64,000 nt of DNA from JBBQVZ01 sp963695975 (lineage in GTDB: Bacteria > Actinomycetota > UBA4738 > HRBIN12), in assembly GCA_963695975.1 (NCBI GenBank), contig CAVOIB010000010.1:62001-126000 (forward strand), read 5' to 3'. Positions 1-7,443 of the stretch are shown in pieces. How positions within the stretch are numbered: the stretch's first letter is position 1; each line of letters begins with the position of its first letter. The notes beneath the pieces are model-generated. The model was not told where the DNA came from. It was given only the letters and a program-made list of their open reading frames with translations, and made no database searches. Position numbers and translations under genes: made by a program.

Positions 1-647
1 CGGATGCGGTCGGCGCGGAAGAGGCGTTCGGCGTCGGCATCTGCATCCCAGGCAGCCACGTACCAGTTGCCGAGGGCCGAGAACACGGCCTCAGGCTCGA
101 TCGTCCGCGAGCTCCATCCGCCGCTCGAATGCGCGAAGTACTCGATCCGCAGGCGAACGTGATCGTTCGCGGCTCGTCGAAGGAGTTCGAGGTGCTCGGC
201 GGGACGACCGCCGTCCGCCAGCTCGATCCCCTCGGCGTCGCCGAACGTGTCTGAGCCGAGCTCCGTTCGTAGCTTCGTCAACGCGGATCCGAGGGCTGTG
301 GCCTGCGGCGCCCCGGCGACGCCAAGCAGCTCGGTGCCGCTCAGGTACAGCGCGAGCGCCTCGCTCCGCGTGAGCCGCAGAGGACGGGAGAAATGCTCGG
401 CCATCGAGATCCAGATCCGATCGTCCTCGTCGACGTCGACCTCGATCAGGTCGCCGGGTCCGTACGGCGGAAGGCCCGACATGAACAGGAGATCCAGATC
501 TCTCCGGAGCTGATCGACGGGCACGTCGAAGGCTGCGGCGACCTCGCCGAGCACGCTCCCCGGATGCTGCACCAGGAACGGCACGATCACGAGCATCCTC
601 CCGAGCCGCTCCGAGGTCTTGCCGGCTGTTCGTGAGGACTCAGGCAA
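1..647 (-). CDS. pafC: PafC-like WYL-domain regulator (C-terminus outside window)
   Basis: Partial gene running off the left edge; about 215 codons are present. The reading frame starts at a TTG preceded by GGAGG with 6 bases of spacing, and this start lies inside the end of pafB, so the two are translationally coupled. The protein begins with a winged-helix-like segment (ERLGRMLVIVPFLVQHPG) and continues into a WYL domain (VRLRIEYF, NWYVAAWD). In mycobacteria PafB and PafC act together as a transcription activator of the LexA-independent DNA damage response; despite the names they are not needed for pupylation. Pairing with pafB downstream of the proteasome genes fits that family. Function is inferred from family and context. 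Confidence 0.85.
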   Translation of the reverse strand, partial: MPESSRTAGKTSERLGRMLVIVPFLVQHPGSVLGEVAAAFDVPVDQLRRDLDLLFMSGLPPYGPGDLIEVDVDEDDRIWISMAEHFSRPLRLTRSEALALYLSGTELLGVAGAPQATALGSALTKLRTELGSDTFGDAEGIELADGGRPAEHLELLRRAANDHVRLRIEYFAHSSGGWSSRTIEPEAVFSALGNWYVAAWDADADAERLFRADRI

Positions 648-1584
648 CGATGGCCTCCAGGCGGGCGACGACCTCCGCCCGGAGGCTCTCCGGCTCCAGG
701 ACGACGGCATCGGGGCCGAACTGCAAGATCCACGGGGCGAGCTCGCGCTCATCCGCAACCGGTACCGTGACCTCCACCCACCCGTCGGCCCGCGTTCGTC
801 GCGGCTCGGCGCCGACCACGGTGGTCGTGGCCCACCAGGCGATCTCCGGAGAAAAGGCGATCACGGCGCGCTCCTCTCCCGACGCCACCCACGGGCCCCG
901 CAACACGAGGTCCGTCGCACGGAACCCCTCCGGCGGCTCACTCCCATCAGCGACATCTTCCAGGTCCGTCGTGAATCGCGAGAGGCGGAACGAGCGGATC
1001 TCGCCGCGCTCTTGGTCGAATCCGACCAGGTACCAATGACCCGCTCGGAACACCGCCGCGTACGCGTCCACATCGCGTTCGGCGACCTCGCCTCGCGACG
1101 TGCGGTAGCCGAAGCGCACCCGCCGTCGCGCTCCAGCCGCGGCCGCTACGGCCATCACGAGGGTCCCTCGCGCGTCCGACCCCGACGCCAGCGGTCCGCC
1201 CGCCAGGCCGGCGAGCGCTCCGCCCTCGGAACCCGACATGAGCTTCCGAACGGCCTGCTCGGCGGGTGTCTCGCCCCGGACCCCCTGCGCGGCCACCATG
1301 AGCGCACCGAGCTCCTCTGGGGTGAACGCGATCTCCGGGAGGTAGTAGCGCTCCTTCGGGATGAGGTAGCCCTGTTCGGTGCCCCACGGGTCGGTGTCGA
1401 CGAGCTCGAGCGGCACGCCGTAGTCACGGAGGATGTCTTTGTCCCGCTCGAACATGCGCTTCGCGCTGTCGACGTTCCCTTGCCCGTACGGCTCGAGCGT
1501 CGCTCGGATCTGCTCGAACGTGAGCGGTATCCGGGTCTCCAGCAGGAGGCCCACCAGGTTCAGCAATCGTTCGAGCGGTTCCAT
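640..1584 (-). CDS. pafB: PafB, WYL-domain transcriptional activator
   Basis: A 314-residue protein with an N-terminal winged helix (MEPLERLLNLVGLLLETRIP), a WYL domain in the middle (RRVRFGYRTSRGE, HWYLVGFDQERGEIRSFRLSR) and a WCX-like C-terminal domain. I chose the ATG at 1584 because AGGAGAGG lies 5 bases before it. An ATG at 1602 is in frame and sits 8 bases after a TATGAT box (1611-1616), so a leaderless longer form of 320 residues is also possible. The stop overlaps the TTG start of pafC. PafBC in mycobacteria activates recA, uvr and other repair genes after DNA damage; all three uvr genes in this window carry promoters resembling the PafBC motif. Confidence 0.88.
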   Translation of the reverse strand: MEPLERLLNLVGLLLETRIPLTFEQIRATLEPYGQGNVDSAKRMFERDKDILRDYGVPLELVDTDPWGTEQGYLIPKERYYLPEIAFTPEELGALMVAAQGVRGETPAEQAVRKLMSGSEGGALAGLAGGPLASGSDARGTLVMAVAAAAGARRRVRFGYRTSRGEVAERDVDAYAAVFRAGHWYLVGFDQERGEIRSFRLSRFTTDLEDVADGSEPPEGFRATDLVLRGPWVASGEERAVIAFSPEIAWWATTTVVGAEPRRTRADGWVEVTVPVADERELAPWILQFGPDAVVLEPESLRAEVVARLEAIVA

Positions 1585-1610
1585 CCGGTCCTCTCCTGCC
1601 ATCGTGCGGC

Positions 1611-1616
1611 ATCATA
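1611..1616 (-). promoter_or_regulatory. -10 box of pafBC
   Basis: TATGAT on the minus strand, 8 bases before the upstream ATG of pafB (1602) and 26 bases before the preferred ATG (1584). No convincing -35 is visible. Confidence 0.5.
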
Positions 1617-1647
1617 TCCAGGCCGTGCTTGACCACTGGGAACGCCT

Positions 1648-2739
1648 GTGATCCGCCTGCGACGCGCGATCGTGACCGCGCTCGGAACAGCGCGGCCCGG
1701 CGCGCACGAGATCGAGGTTGACGTCGACGGCGAACGAGCGACGGCGATCGCGTACCCGGATCTCTGCGGCCCTGTCACGGTAGGAGACACCGTCGTGCTG
1801 AACACGACGGCCATGGCTCTCGGCTTGGGAACCGGCGGCATGCATTTCGTCGTCGCGGTCGATGGCTCGGAGTCCGGCGACGAGGATCCTCCCGGTCGCG
1901 TGATGAAGGCTCGCTACACCCCCGTGCAGACCGCGGTGCGCACGGTCGAGGAATCTCACCGTGACCTGCTCGAGGGCTCCGCGGGTCTCGAGCGGATCCC
2001 GGTCGTGTGTGCCCCGCTCCATTCGATGGTCGGCCCGGTCGCGGCGGGCGCGAAGCGGGCCGGCGGCGCGCGCGTCGTCTACGTGATGACCGACGGGGCG
2101 GCGCTCCCCGGAGCGTTCTCCCGCCTCGTGTTCGACTTGCGCGGCGCGGGGTTGCTCGATGGGTGGGTCACGTGCGGGCAGGCGTTCGGCGGCGAGCTCG
2201 AGGCCGTCACGGTGTGGACCGGGATGCTCGCGGCGAAGGAGATCCTCGGCGCGGACGTCATCGTCGTCGCGGATGGTCCGGGCAACCTGGGAACCGACAC
2301 CATCTGGGGCGTAAGCGGCCTGGCGAGCGGGAACGTCCTCAACGCGGCGGCCGCGCTCGGGGGACGTCCGATCGCTGCCCTGCGTGTGAGCTTCGCTGAT
2401 CCGCGCGAACGCCATCGGAGTGTGTCGCACCACTCCTTGACCATCCTGCGCGACATCTGCCTGGTGGAGGCTAACGTCCCCGTGCCCTCGCTCGCCGACC
2501 CCGACGAACGCCGGGCAGTCTGGGACGCCCTTCGAGCGGCGAAGATCGAAGACCGTCATCAGCTCGTGGAGGTCGACGGACGGCCGGCGTTAGACGAGCT
2601 AGCTACCCGAGGGCTGGAGGTTCGGTCCATGGGACGCGACGCAGACGACGACCCGGCGTTCTTCCTGGCGGCAGGCGCGGCCGGCGTCCTCGCGGGCCGG
2701 CTGGCAGCGGAGAACCGCCGCTGGCGGACCTCGAGCTAG
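1648..2739 (+). CDS. DUF3866 family protein
   Basis: A 363-residue protein starting with GTG; no signal peptide or membrane segment. Residues around 105-130 (PVVCAPLHSMVGPVAAGAKR) and 165-215 (a Gly-rich stretch with LGADVIVVADGPGNLGTDT) match what I recall of the DUF3866 family, which is widespread in Actinobacteria and Firmicutes and has no assigned function. It is the only plus-strand gene in the first 20 kb and sits back to back with pafB, splitting the usual pafA-pafB-pafC order. A role linked to the proteasome is not shown; the family name is from memory of its motifs. Confidence 0.7.
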   Translation: MIRLRRAIVTALGTARPGAHEIEVDVDGERATAIAYPDLCGPVTVGDTVVLNTTAMALGLGTGGMHFVVAVDGSESGDEDPPGRVMKARYTPVQTAVRTVEESHRDLLEGSAGLERIPVVCAPLHSMVGPVAAGAKRAGGARVVYVMTDGAALPGAFSRLVFDLRGAGLLDGWVTCGQAFGGELEAVTVWTGMLAAKEILGADVIVVADGPGNLGTDTIWGVSGLASGNVLNAAAALGGRPIAALRVSFADPRERHRSVSHHSLTILRDICLVEANVPVPSLADPDERRAVWDALRAAKIEDRHQLVEVDGRPALDELATRGLEVRSMGRDADDDPAFFLAAGAAGVLAGRLAAENRRWRTSS

Positions 2740-2797
2740 CCGTACCTGACGCGCAGATCTGTCATAGCCCGGAGGCGAGGCAGGTGGCGCGAAGCGG

Positions 2798-4156
2798 TCA
2801 CATATGCGCGATCAACTGCTCGACGCGGTCGTCGACGCTGCGGAACGGATCCTTGCAGAGCACGGTCCGCTGCGCCTGGTCGTTCAGCTTCAGATGGACC
2901 CAGTCGACCGTGTAGTCGCGCCGCTTGGCCTTGGCCTGCCGGATGAAGTCGCCGCGGAGCTTCGCCCTCGTCGTCTGCGGCGGTTCGCGCATCGCACGGT
3001 TCACCTCACGGTCGCTGCACGCGCGCTCGACCTTGTCGCTCTTCTCCAACAGGTAGTAGAGCCCACGCGTCCGGTTCACGTCGTGATAGGCGAGGTCCAG
3101 CAGCGCAACACGAGGGGACGCGAGCGCCAGGTCGTGCTTCGCCTGGTACCGCTCGATCATCATGCGCTTGGTTACCCAATCCACCTTGCGGACGAGACGG
3201 TCCGGCTCGCCCTCGGCCAAGGCTTCCAGCGCGAGGCGCCACTCCTCGAGGAGCGTCTTCGAGGGCTCGTCCATACCGCGACGCTCCAGGAACCGGGCCG
3301 TCTTCTCGTAGTACTCGGTCTGCATCTCGATCGCCGAGAGCTCCCGTCCGTTCGCGAGCCTCACGTTGCGCATGCATGTCGTGTCGTGGCTGATCTCGCG
3401 GATCGCCCGGATCGGATTCTCGAGCGTCAGATCCCGCATCACGGTGTTCGCCTCGACCATCCGAAGCACCAGGTCGGTGATCCCGACCTTCATGAACGTG
3501 GTCCACTCGCTCATGTTCGAATCGCCGACGATCACGTGGAGCCGGCGGAACCGCTCGGCGTCGGCGTGCGGCTCGTCGCGCGTGTTGATGATCGGCCGTG
3601 ACCGCGTGGTCGCGCTCGAGACACCCTCCCAGATGTGCTCGGCTCGCTGCGAGATGCAGAACTGGGCGCCGCGCGGTCCGTGGAGCACCTTGCCCGCTCC
3701 ACAGTAGATCTGCCGCGTGACGAAGAACGGGATCAACACATCGGCCATCCGTGCGAACTCGCCGTGACGCGCCACCAGGTAGTTCTCGTGGCACCCGTAG
3801 GAGTTCCCTGCGGAGTCGGTGTTGTTCTTGAACAGATAGACCTGGCCGCTGATCCCCTCCTCGTGCAGGCGCATCTCGGCCGCCCCGAGGAGCCCCTCCA
3901 GGATCCGCTCTCCGGCCTTGTCGTGAGCGACGAGCTCACGGATGTCGTCGCATTCCGGCGTGGCGTACTCAGGATGGGAGCCGACGTCCAGGTACAGCCG
4001 TGCCCCGTTCTCCAGGAAGACGTTCGACGAACGCCCCCAGTGCACGACCCGGCGGAACAGGTAGCGGGCAACCTCGTCGGGTGAGAGCCTGCGCTGCCCG
4101 CGGAACGTGCAGGTGACCCCGTACTCGTTCTCCAAGCCGTAGATGCGCCGTTCCAT
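2798..4156 (-). CDS. pafA: PafA, Pup-protein ligase
   Basis: A 452-residue glutamine-synthetase-like ligase that activates the C-terminal Glu of Pup with ATP and joins it to lysines of target proteins. It begins MERRIYGLENEYGVTCTF, with the nucleotide/metal-binding Glu near residue 9, and carries the catalytic Asp in LYLDVGSHPEYATPE (about residue 57). It has no Dop-type loop after the first strand, which separates it from dop in this window. It follows prcA on the same strand but has its own TAGGCT box 6 bases before the ATG and no Shine-Dalgarno, so it is probably also made from a leaderless transcript. Length matches the family. Confidence 0.97.
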   Translation of the reverse strand: MERRIYGLENEYGVTCTFRGQRRLSPDEVARYLFRRVVHWGRSSNVFLENGARLYLDVGSHPEYATPECDDIRELVAHDKAGERILEGLLGAAEMRLHEEGISGQVYLFKNNTDSAGNSYGCHENYLVARHGEFARMADVLIPFFVTRQIYCGAGKVLHGPRGAQFCISQRAEHIWEGVSSATTRSRPIINTRDEPHADAERFRRLHVIVGDSNMSEWTTFMKVGITDLVLRMVEANTVMRDLTLENPIRAIREISHDTTCMRNVRLANGRELSAIEMQTEYYEKTARFLERRGMDEPSKTLLEEWRLALEALAEGEPDRLVRKVDWVTKRMMIERYQAKHDLALASPRVALLDLAYHDVNRTRGLYYLLEKSDKVERACSDREVNRAMREPPQTTRAKLRGDFIRQAKAKRRDYTVDWVHLKLNDQAQRTVLCKDPFRSVDDRVEQLIAHM

Positions 4157-4162
4157 GGCAAC

Positions 4163-4168
4163 AGCCTA
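4163..4168 (-). promoter_or_regulatory. -10 box for leaderless pafA
   Basis: TAGGCT followed by GTTGCC and then the pafA ATG. The 6-base spacer would put the transcription start at or next to the A of the start codon. A TGTC lies upstream, but one base out of register with the PafBC motif. Confidence 0.5.
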
Positions 4169-4200
4169 GGCGGAGAACCGGGACATGGGCGCCAGGCGGG

Positions 4201-4887
4201 TCACTCGGCGAGGATCTGGGCGATCTCGCCGTCCTCCAGGCGGTGGAACTTCCTGCGCTGGGCACGACCACGGTCGAGCACGCCGGCCTCGATGGCTTCG
4301 GCCTCGATCTCCCGAGCCTCGGGCGATCCGAGCACCTTCACGGCGGCGCGCACGGCGGTGGGGAGGTCCCACCCATCCGTGTAGGACTGCTTAAGGGTCT
4401 CCGTGAGATCCTCCGCGTGGCCCCCGATCGCGATGAACCCGTGCTCGTCGGTGACGCTGCCGTCGAACAGCACGTGGTAAAGCGCCGTGCCGCTCGCCCC
4501 GCCGTCGACCTCTCCCACCAGGATCTCGACCTCATACGGTTTCATCTGTTGCGTGAAGATCGTCGAGAGCGACTGCGAATAGGCGTTCGCCAGGTCGCGG
4601 GCCTTCACGTCCTCGCGGCCGTACGAGTACCCACGAAGGTCGGCCAGGCGGATGCCGGCGATCCGTAAGTCCTCGAACTCGCTGTACTTGCCAACGCCGG
4701 CGAACGCGATACGATCGTAGATCTCGCTGATCTTGTGCAGGGTGGCGCTCGGGTTCTCGGCGATGAAGAGCAACCCGTCCGTGTATTCCATCCCGATCAC
4801 CGACCGGCCGCGCGCGATGCCTTTGTGCGCGTACTCGGATCGATCCTTCATCAGTTGGTCGGGCGAGACGTACGGCATGAACGACAT
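4201..4887 (-). CDS. prcA: PrcA, proteasome alpha subunit
   Basis: A 228-residue alpha subunit. Alpha subunits form the outer heptameric rings of the 20S core and the gate docked by the ATPase. The N-terminus (MSFMPYVSPDQLMKDRSEYA) is the typical gate segment; IARGRSVIGMEYTDGLLFIAEN is the start of the Ntn-hydrolase fold, without a catalytic Thr as expected. Its ATG directly follows the TAG stop of prcB, with GAGGGA as ribosome site inside prcB, so the order prcB-prcA is a tight operon as in mycobacteria. No anomalies. Confidence 0.96.
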   Translation of the reverse strand: MSFMPYVSPDQLMKDRSEYAHKGIARGRSVIGMEYTDGLLFIAENPSATLHKISEIYDRIAFAGVGKYSEFEDLRIAGIRLADLRGYSYGREDVKARDLANAYSQSLSTIFTQQMKPYEVEILVGEVDGGASGTALYHVLFDGSVTDEHGFIAIGGHAEDLTETLKQSYTDGWDLPTAVRAAVKVLGSPEAREIEAEAIEAGVLDRGRAQRRKFHRLEDGEIAQILAE

Positions 4888-5691
4888 CTACGACCGTCCC
4901 TCGAGCACCGCCGTCACAGCGGCGGCCACCTGGTCTTCGGGAACATCCGCCGCTCCCGTCGCCGTCACGTCGACCGCGATCGGAAAGATCTTGCGGGCCA
5001 CGTCGGGGCCGCCCGTCGCCACGTCGTCCTCGGCGGCGTCCACCAGTGCCTCCACGGCCACACGCAGCGCCTCGTCGCGCGCGAGCCCCGGACGCCATCG
5101 CTTCTTCAGCGAGTTCTTCGCGGGCTGTCCCCCGGAGCCGGTCGTCTGGTAGTCGTCCTCCTCCCAACGACCCCCGGTGGCGTCGTAGTAGAAGATGCGT
5201 CCTTCACCTCGTCCCTCGTCGAAACCACCGAACAGGGGCACGACGACGAGTCCCTGCATCGCGAGCGGGAAGTTCGAGCGGATCATCTGCGCGAGCCGGT
5301 TGGCTTTGCCCTCGAGCGATAGCCGATCGCCGGTGATCTTCTCGTAGTGCTCAAGCTCCAGCTGGAAGAGCTTCACCATCTCGATCGCCTGTCCGGCCGC
5401 ACCGGCGATCGCGATCGCCGAATAGTCGTCGGCCTCGAACACCTTACGCATCTTCGGGTCGGCAACCGTGTAGCCCGCCGTCGCCCTCCGGTCGCCCGCC
5501 ATGATCACGCCCTCGGCGTACTTGAGTCCGAGGACGGTCGTGCCGTGCGGGATCGGGACGTCGGACGCACCGACGGGCTTGGTGAGCCCCGGCGGGATGC
5601 TTTGCGGCTGGGCCTGGCGCAACAGGTCGACGAAGCTCGGGTTCGCGCCGAACGCCGCACCCGAGACGGGCGGGTGGGTCCGGTCTGTCAC
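4888..5691 (-). CDS. prcB: PrcB, proteasome beta subunit (catalytic)
   Basis: A 267-residue beta precursor. The propeptide covers about 50 residues and should be cut in HG/TTVLGLKYAEGVIMAG, making Thr51 the N-terminal nucleophile; Asp and Lys of the active site follow in AGDRRATAGY and downstream. The start is a GTG overlapping the pup stop by 4 bases (GTGA), so pup and prcB are co-translated. The beta subunits form the inner proteolytic rings of the 20S core that degrades pupylated proteins. Length and propeptide match actinobacterial PrcB. Confidence 0.96.
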   Translation of the reverse strand: MTDRTHPPVSGAAFGANPSFVDLLRQAQPQSIPPGLTKPVGASDVPIPHGTTVLGLKYAEGVIMAGDRRATAGYTVADPKMRKVFEADDYSAIAIAGAAGQAIEMVKLFQLELEHYEKITGDRLSLEGKANRLAQMIRSNFPLAMQGLVVVPLFGGFDEGRGEGRIFYYDATGGRWEEDDYQTTGSGGQPAKNSLKKRWRPGLARDEALRVAVEALVDAAEDDVATGGPDVARKIFPIAVDVTATGAADVPEDQVAAAVTAVLEGRS

Positions 5692-5891
5692 TCTCCGCCC
5701 TTCTGGACATAGCTCTTCACGAACTCTTCGGCGTTCTCCTCCAGGACGGAGTCGATCTCGTCCAGGATGTCGTCCATCTCCTCCTTCAGCTCGGCGGCCT
5801 TGCCGGACGTCTCCACCTGGCCGGCGTCGGTGTCGCCTTCACCGCTGCCGCCGCCCTTCTTCTGGATACGCTTCTGCTCTTGCTCGCTCAT
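5688..5891 (-). CDS. pup: Pup, prokaryotic ubiquitin-like protein
   Basis: A 67-residue, strongly acidic, disordered protein with a helical central part (KAAELKEEMDDILDEIDSVL) and the C-terminal tail EEFVKSYVQKGGE. The tail carries the Gly-Gly motif followed by Glu, so it is ready for PafA without deamidation; many actinobacteria encode Gln here and need Dop to convert it. The ATG is preceded by GAGGAGAT. It lies between dop and prcB and overlaps prcB. In the cell Pup is attached by its C-terminal Glu side chain to substrate lysines and its N-terminus is fed into the ARC ring. Confidence 0.97.
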   Translation of the reverse strand: MSEQEQKRIQKKGGGSGEGDTDAGQVETSGKAAELKEEMDDILDEIDSVLEENAEEFVKSYVQKGGE

Positions 5892-5949
5892 CGTGCGATC
5901 TCCTCGTCGCCGGCCCGCCTATCCTACCGACAGCTTCGGCCTGAAAGGC

Positions 5950-7434
5950 CTAGGACTGAAGTCGGGCCACGAGGGCCGCGACGTCGTCGGACGATTCGAG
6001 GAGCTCCTCGACGTGGGCCTTCGTGCCACGCAGGGGTTCTCGCATCGGGATCCGTTGCAGGGCATCGGTTCCTGTGTCAACGATGAGAGAGTCCCAGGAG
6101 GCAGCCGCGATCGCGTCCGGGAACCGGGAGATGCACCTGCCCCGGAAGTACGCCCGGGTGTCCTGCGGCGGCTCCATCACGGCATCCTCGATCTCCGCGT
6201 CGGTCACCAAGCGCTCGACGTTCCCCCCCACCGCGAGCCGGTGGTAGAGACCGCGATCGCGACGCACGTCGTGATACTGCAGATCGATCGCGCGGAGCTT
6301 CGGGTCGTTCCAGTCGAGGCCGTCCCGTTCCCGATACGCCGTCAGCAAACGGTACTTCGCCACCCAATCGAGCTCACGGTGCAGCGAGAGTGGCTCCGTT
6401 TCGAGTGCCGTGAGAACCGCCTCCCACCGGGTCAACACATCTTGGTTCTCCGGCGTGTCATCTTCGCGATCGACGTACTTCTTCGCGTGTTCGAAGAACT
6501 CCCACTGCAGTTGGACCGCCGAAAGCCGGCGTCCGTCGGAGAGCGGGATCGCGACCGTGCAGCTGACGTCACGCGACACGTCATGCAGCGAGGCCACCGG
6601 GCTCTCCAAGGTCAGGTCCGGCAGGAATTGATCTTCGATCATCTTCAGCACGATCGCGGTGGTCCCGATCTTCAGGAACGTCGCCACCTCGCACATGTTG
6701 GCGTCGCCGATGATCACGTGGAGCCGTCGATACTTCTCGGGGTCTGCGTGCGGTTCGTCGCGGGTGTTGATGATCGGCCGCTTCAGCGTGGTTTCCAGAC
6801 CAACCTCGGTCTCGAAGAAGTCAGCGCGCTGCGTGAGTTGATACGTCAACGAGCCGCGCTCGCTCCACGCCGCCTCGGAGCCCACCTTGCCGGCTCCGGT
6901 GAACACCTGACGCGAAATGAAGAACGGCGTCAGATCGCGCACGATGTCGCCGAATGGCGTCGCGCGATCCACCAGGTAGTTCTCGTGCGTTCCATACGAG
7001 TTCCCCTTGCCGTCGCTGTTGTTCTTGTAGATCGCGAGGCGAGGTCCGCTCGGCAGCTCACGGATCACTTCGTCGAGCGAACGCTCCAACACGCGCTCGC
7101 CTGCCTTGTCGTGGATCACGAGCTGACGTGGCGTGACGCACTCGGGCGTCGAGTACTCGGGGTGCGCATGATCCACGTAGTAGCGGGCGCCGTTCGGCAG
7201 GATCACGTTCGCCAGGCCGAGGTCCTCGTCGCTCCCCTCCCGGCCCGGGGCGGGCTCGAACCCGCGAGCGTCGCGGAGAGGTGATTCCTGCTCGTAGTCC
7301 CAGCGGATCCGCCGCAACGACCCCGCGTACGTCGAGATCAGGATCGAGGAGGAGAGGACCGGATTGAAGTCCGGCGCTCCGACAGCAGAGATGCCGTACT
7401 CCGTCTCTGTGCCGAAGACCTTGGGGATGGCCAC
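5950..7434 (-). CDS. dop: Dop, Pup deamidase/depupylase
   Basis: A 494-residue paralogue of PafA. It starts with GTG and reads AIPKVFGTETEYGISAVG, with the ATP-site Glu residues of the family. Residues 38-75 form the Dop-loop insertion missing from PafA, and the catalytic Asp is in ARYYVDHAHPEYSTPE. Dop hydrolyses the isopeptide between Pup and substrate, and in species with Gln-ending Pup also deamidates it. Because Pup here already ends in Glu, only the depupylase role should be needed. It lies 9 bases after arc on the same strand. Confidence 0.96.
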   Translation of the reverse strand: MAIPKVFGTETEYGISAVGAPDFNPVLSSSILISTYAGSLRRIRWDYEQESPLRDARGFEPAPGREGSDEDLGLANVILPNGARYYVDHAHPEYSTPECVTPRQLVIHDKAGERVLERSLDEVIRELPSGPRLAIYKNNSDGKGNSYGTHENYLVDRATPFGDIVRDLTPFFISRQVFTGAGKVGSEAAWSERGSLTYQLTQRADFFETEVGLETTLKRPIINTRDEPHADPEKYRRLHVIIGDANMCEVATFLKIGTTAIVLKMIEDQFLPDLTLESPVASLHDVSRDVSCTVAIPLSDGRRLSAVQLQWEFFEHAKKYVDREDDTPENQDVLTRWEAVLTALETEPLSLHRELDWVAKYRLLTAYRERDGLDWNDPKLRAIDLQYHDVRRDRGLYHRLAVGGNVERLVTDAEIEDAVMEPPQDTRAYFRGRCISRFPDAIAAASWDSLIVDTGTDALQRIPMREPLRGTKAHVEELLESSDDVAALVARLQS

Positions 7435-7443
7435 CGGCCAACC

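Noticed and set aside
4169..4192. PafBC-like TGTC element upstream of pafA
   Set aside because: Spacing to TAGGCT is 9 rather than 8 and half the positions mismatch, so it was not counted with the uvr promoters.
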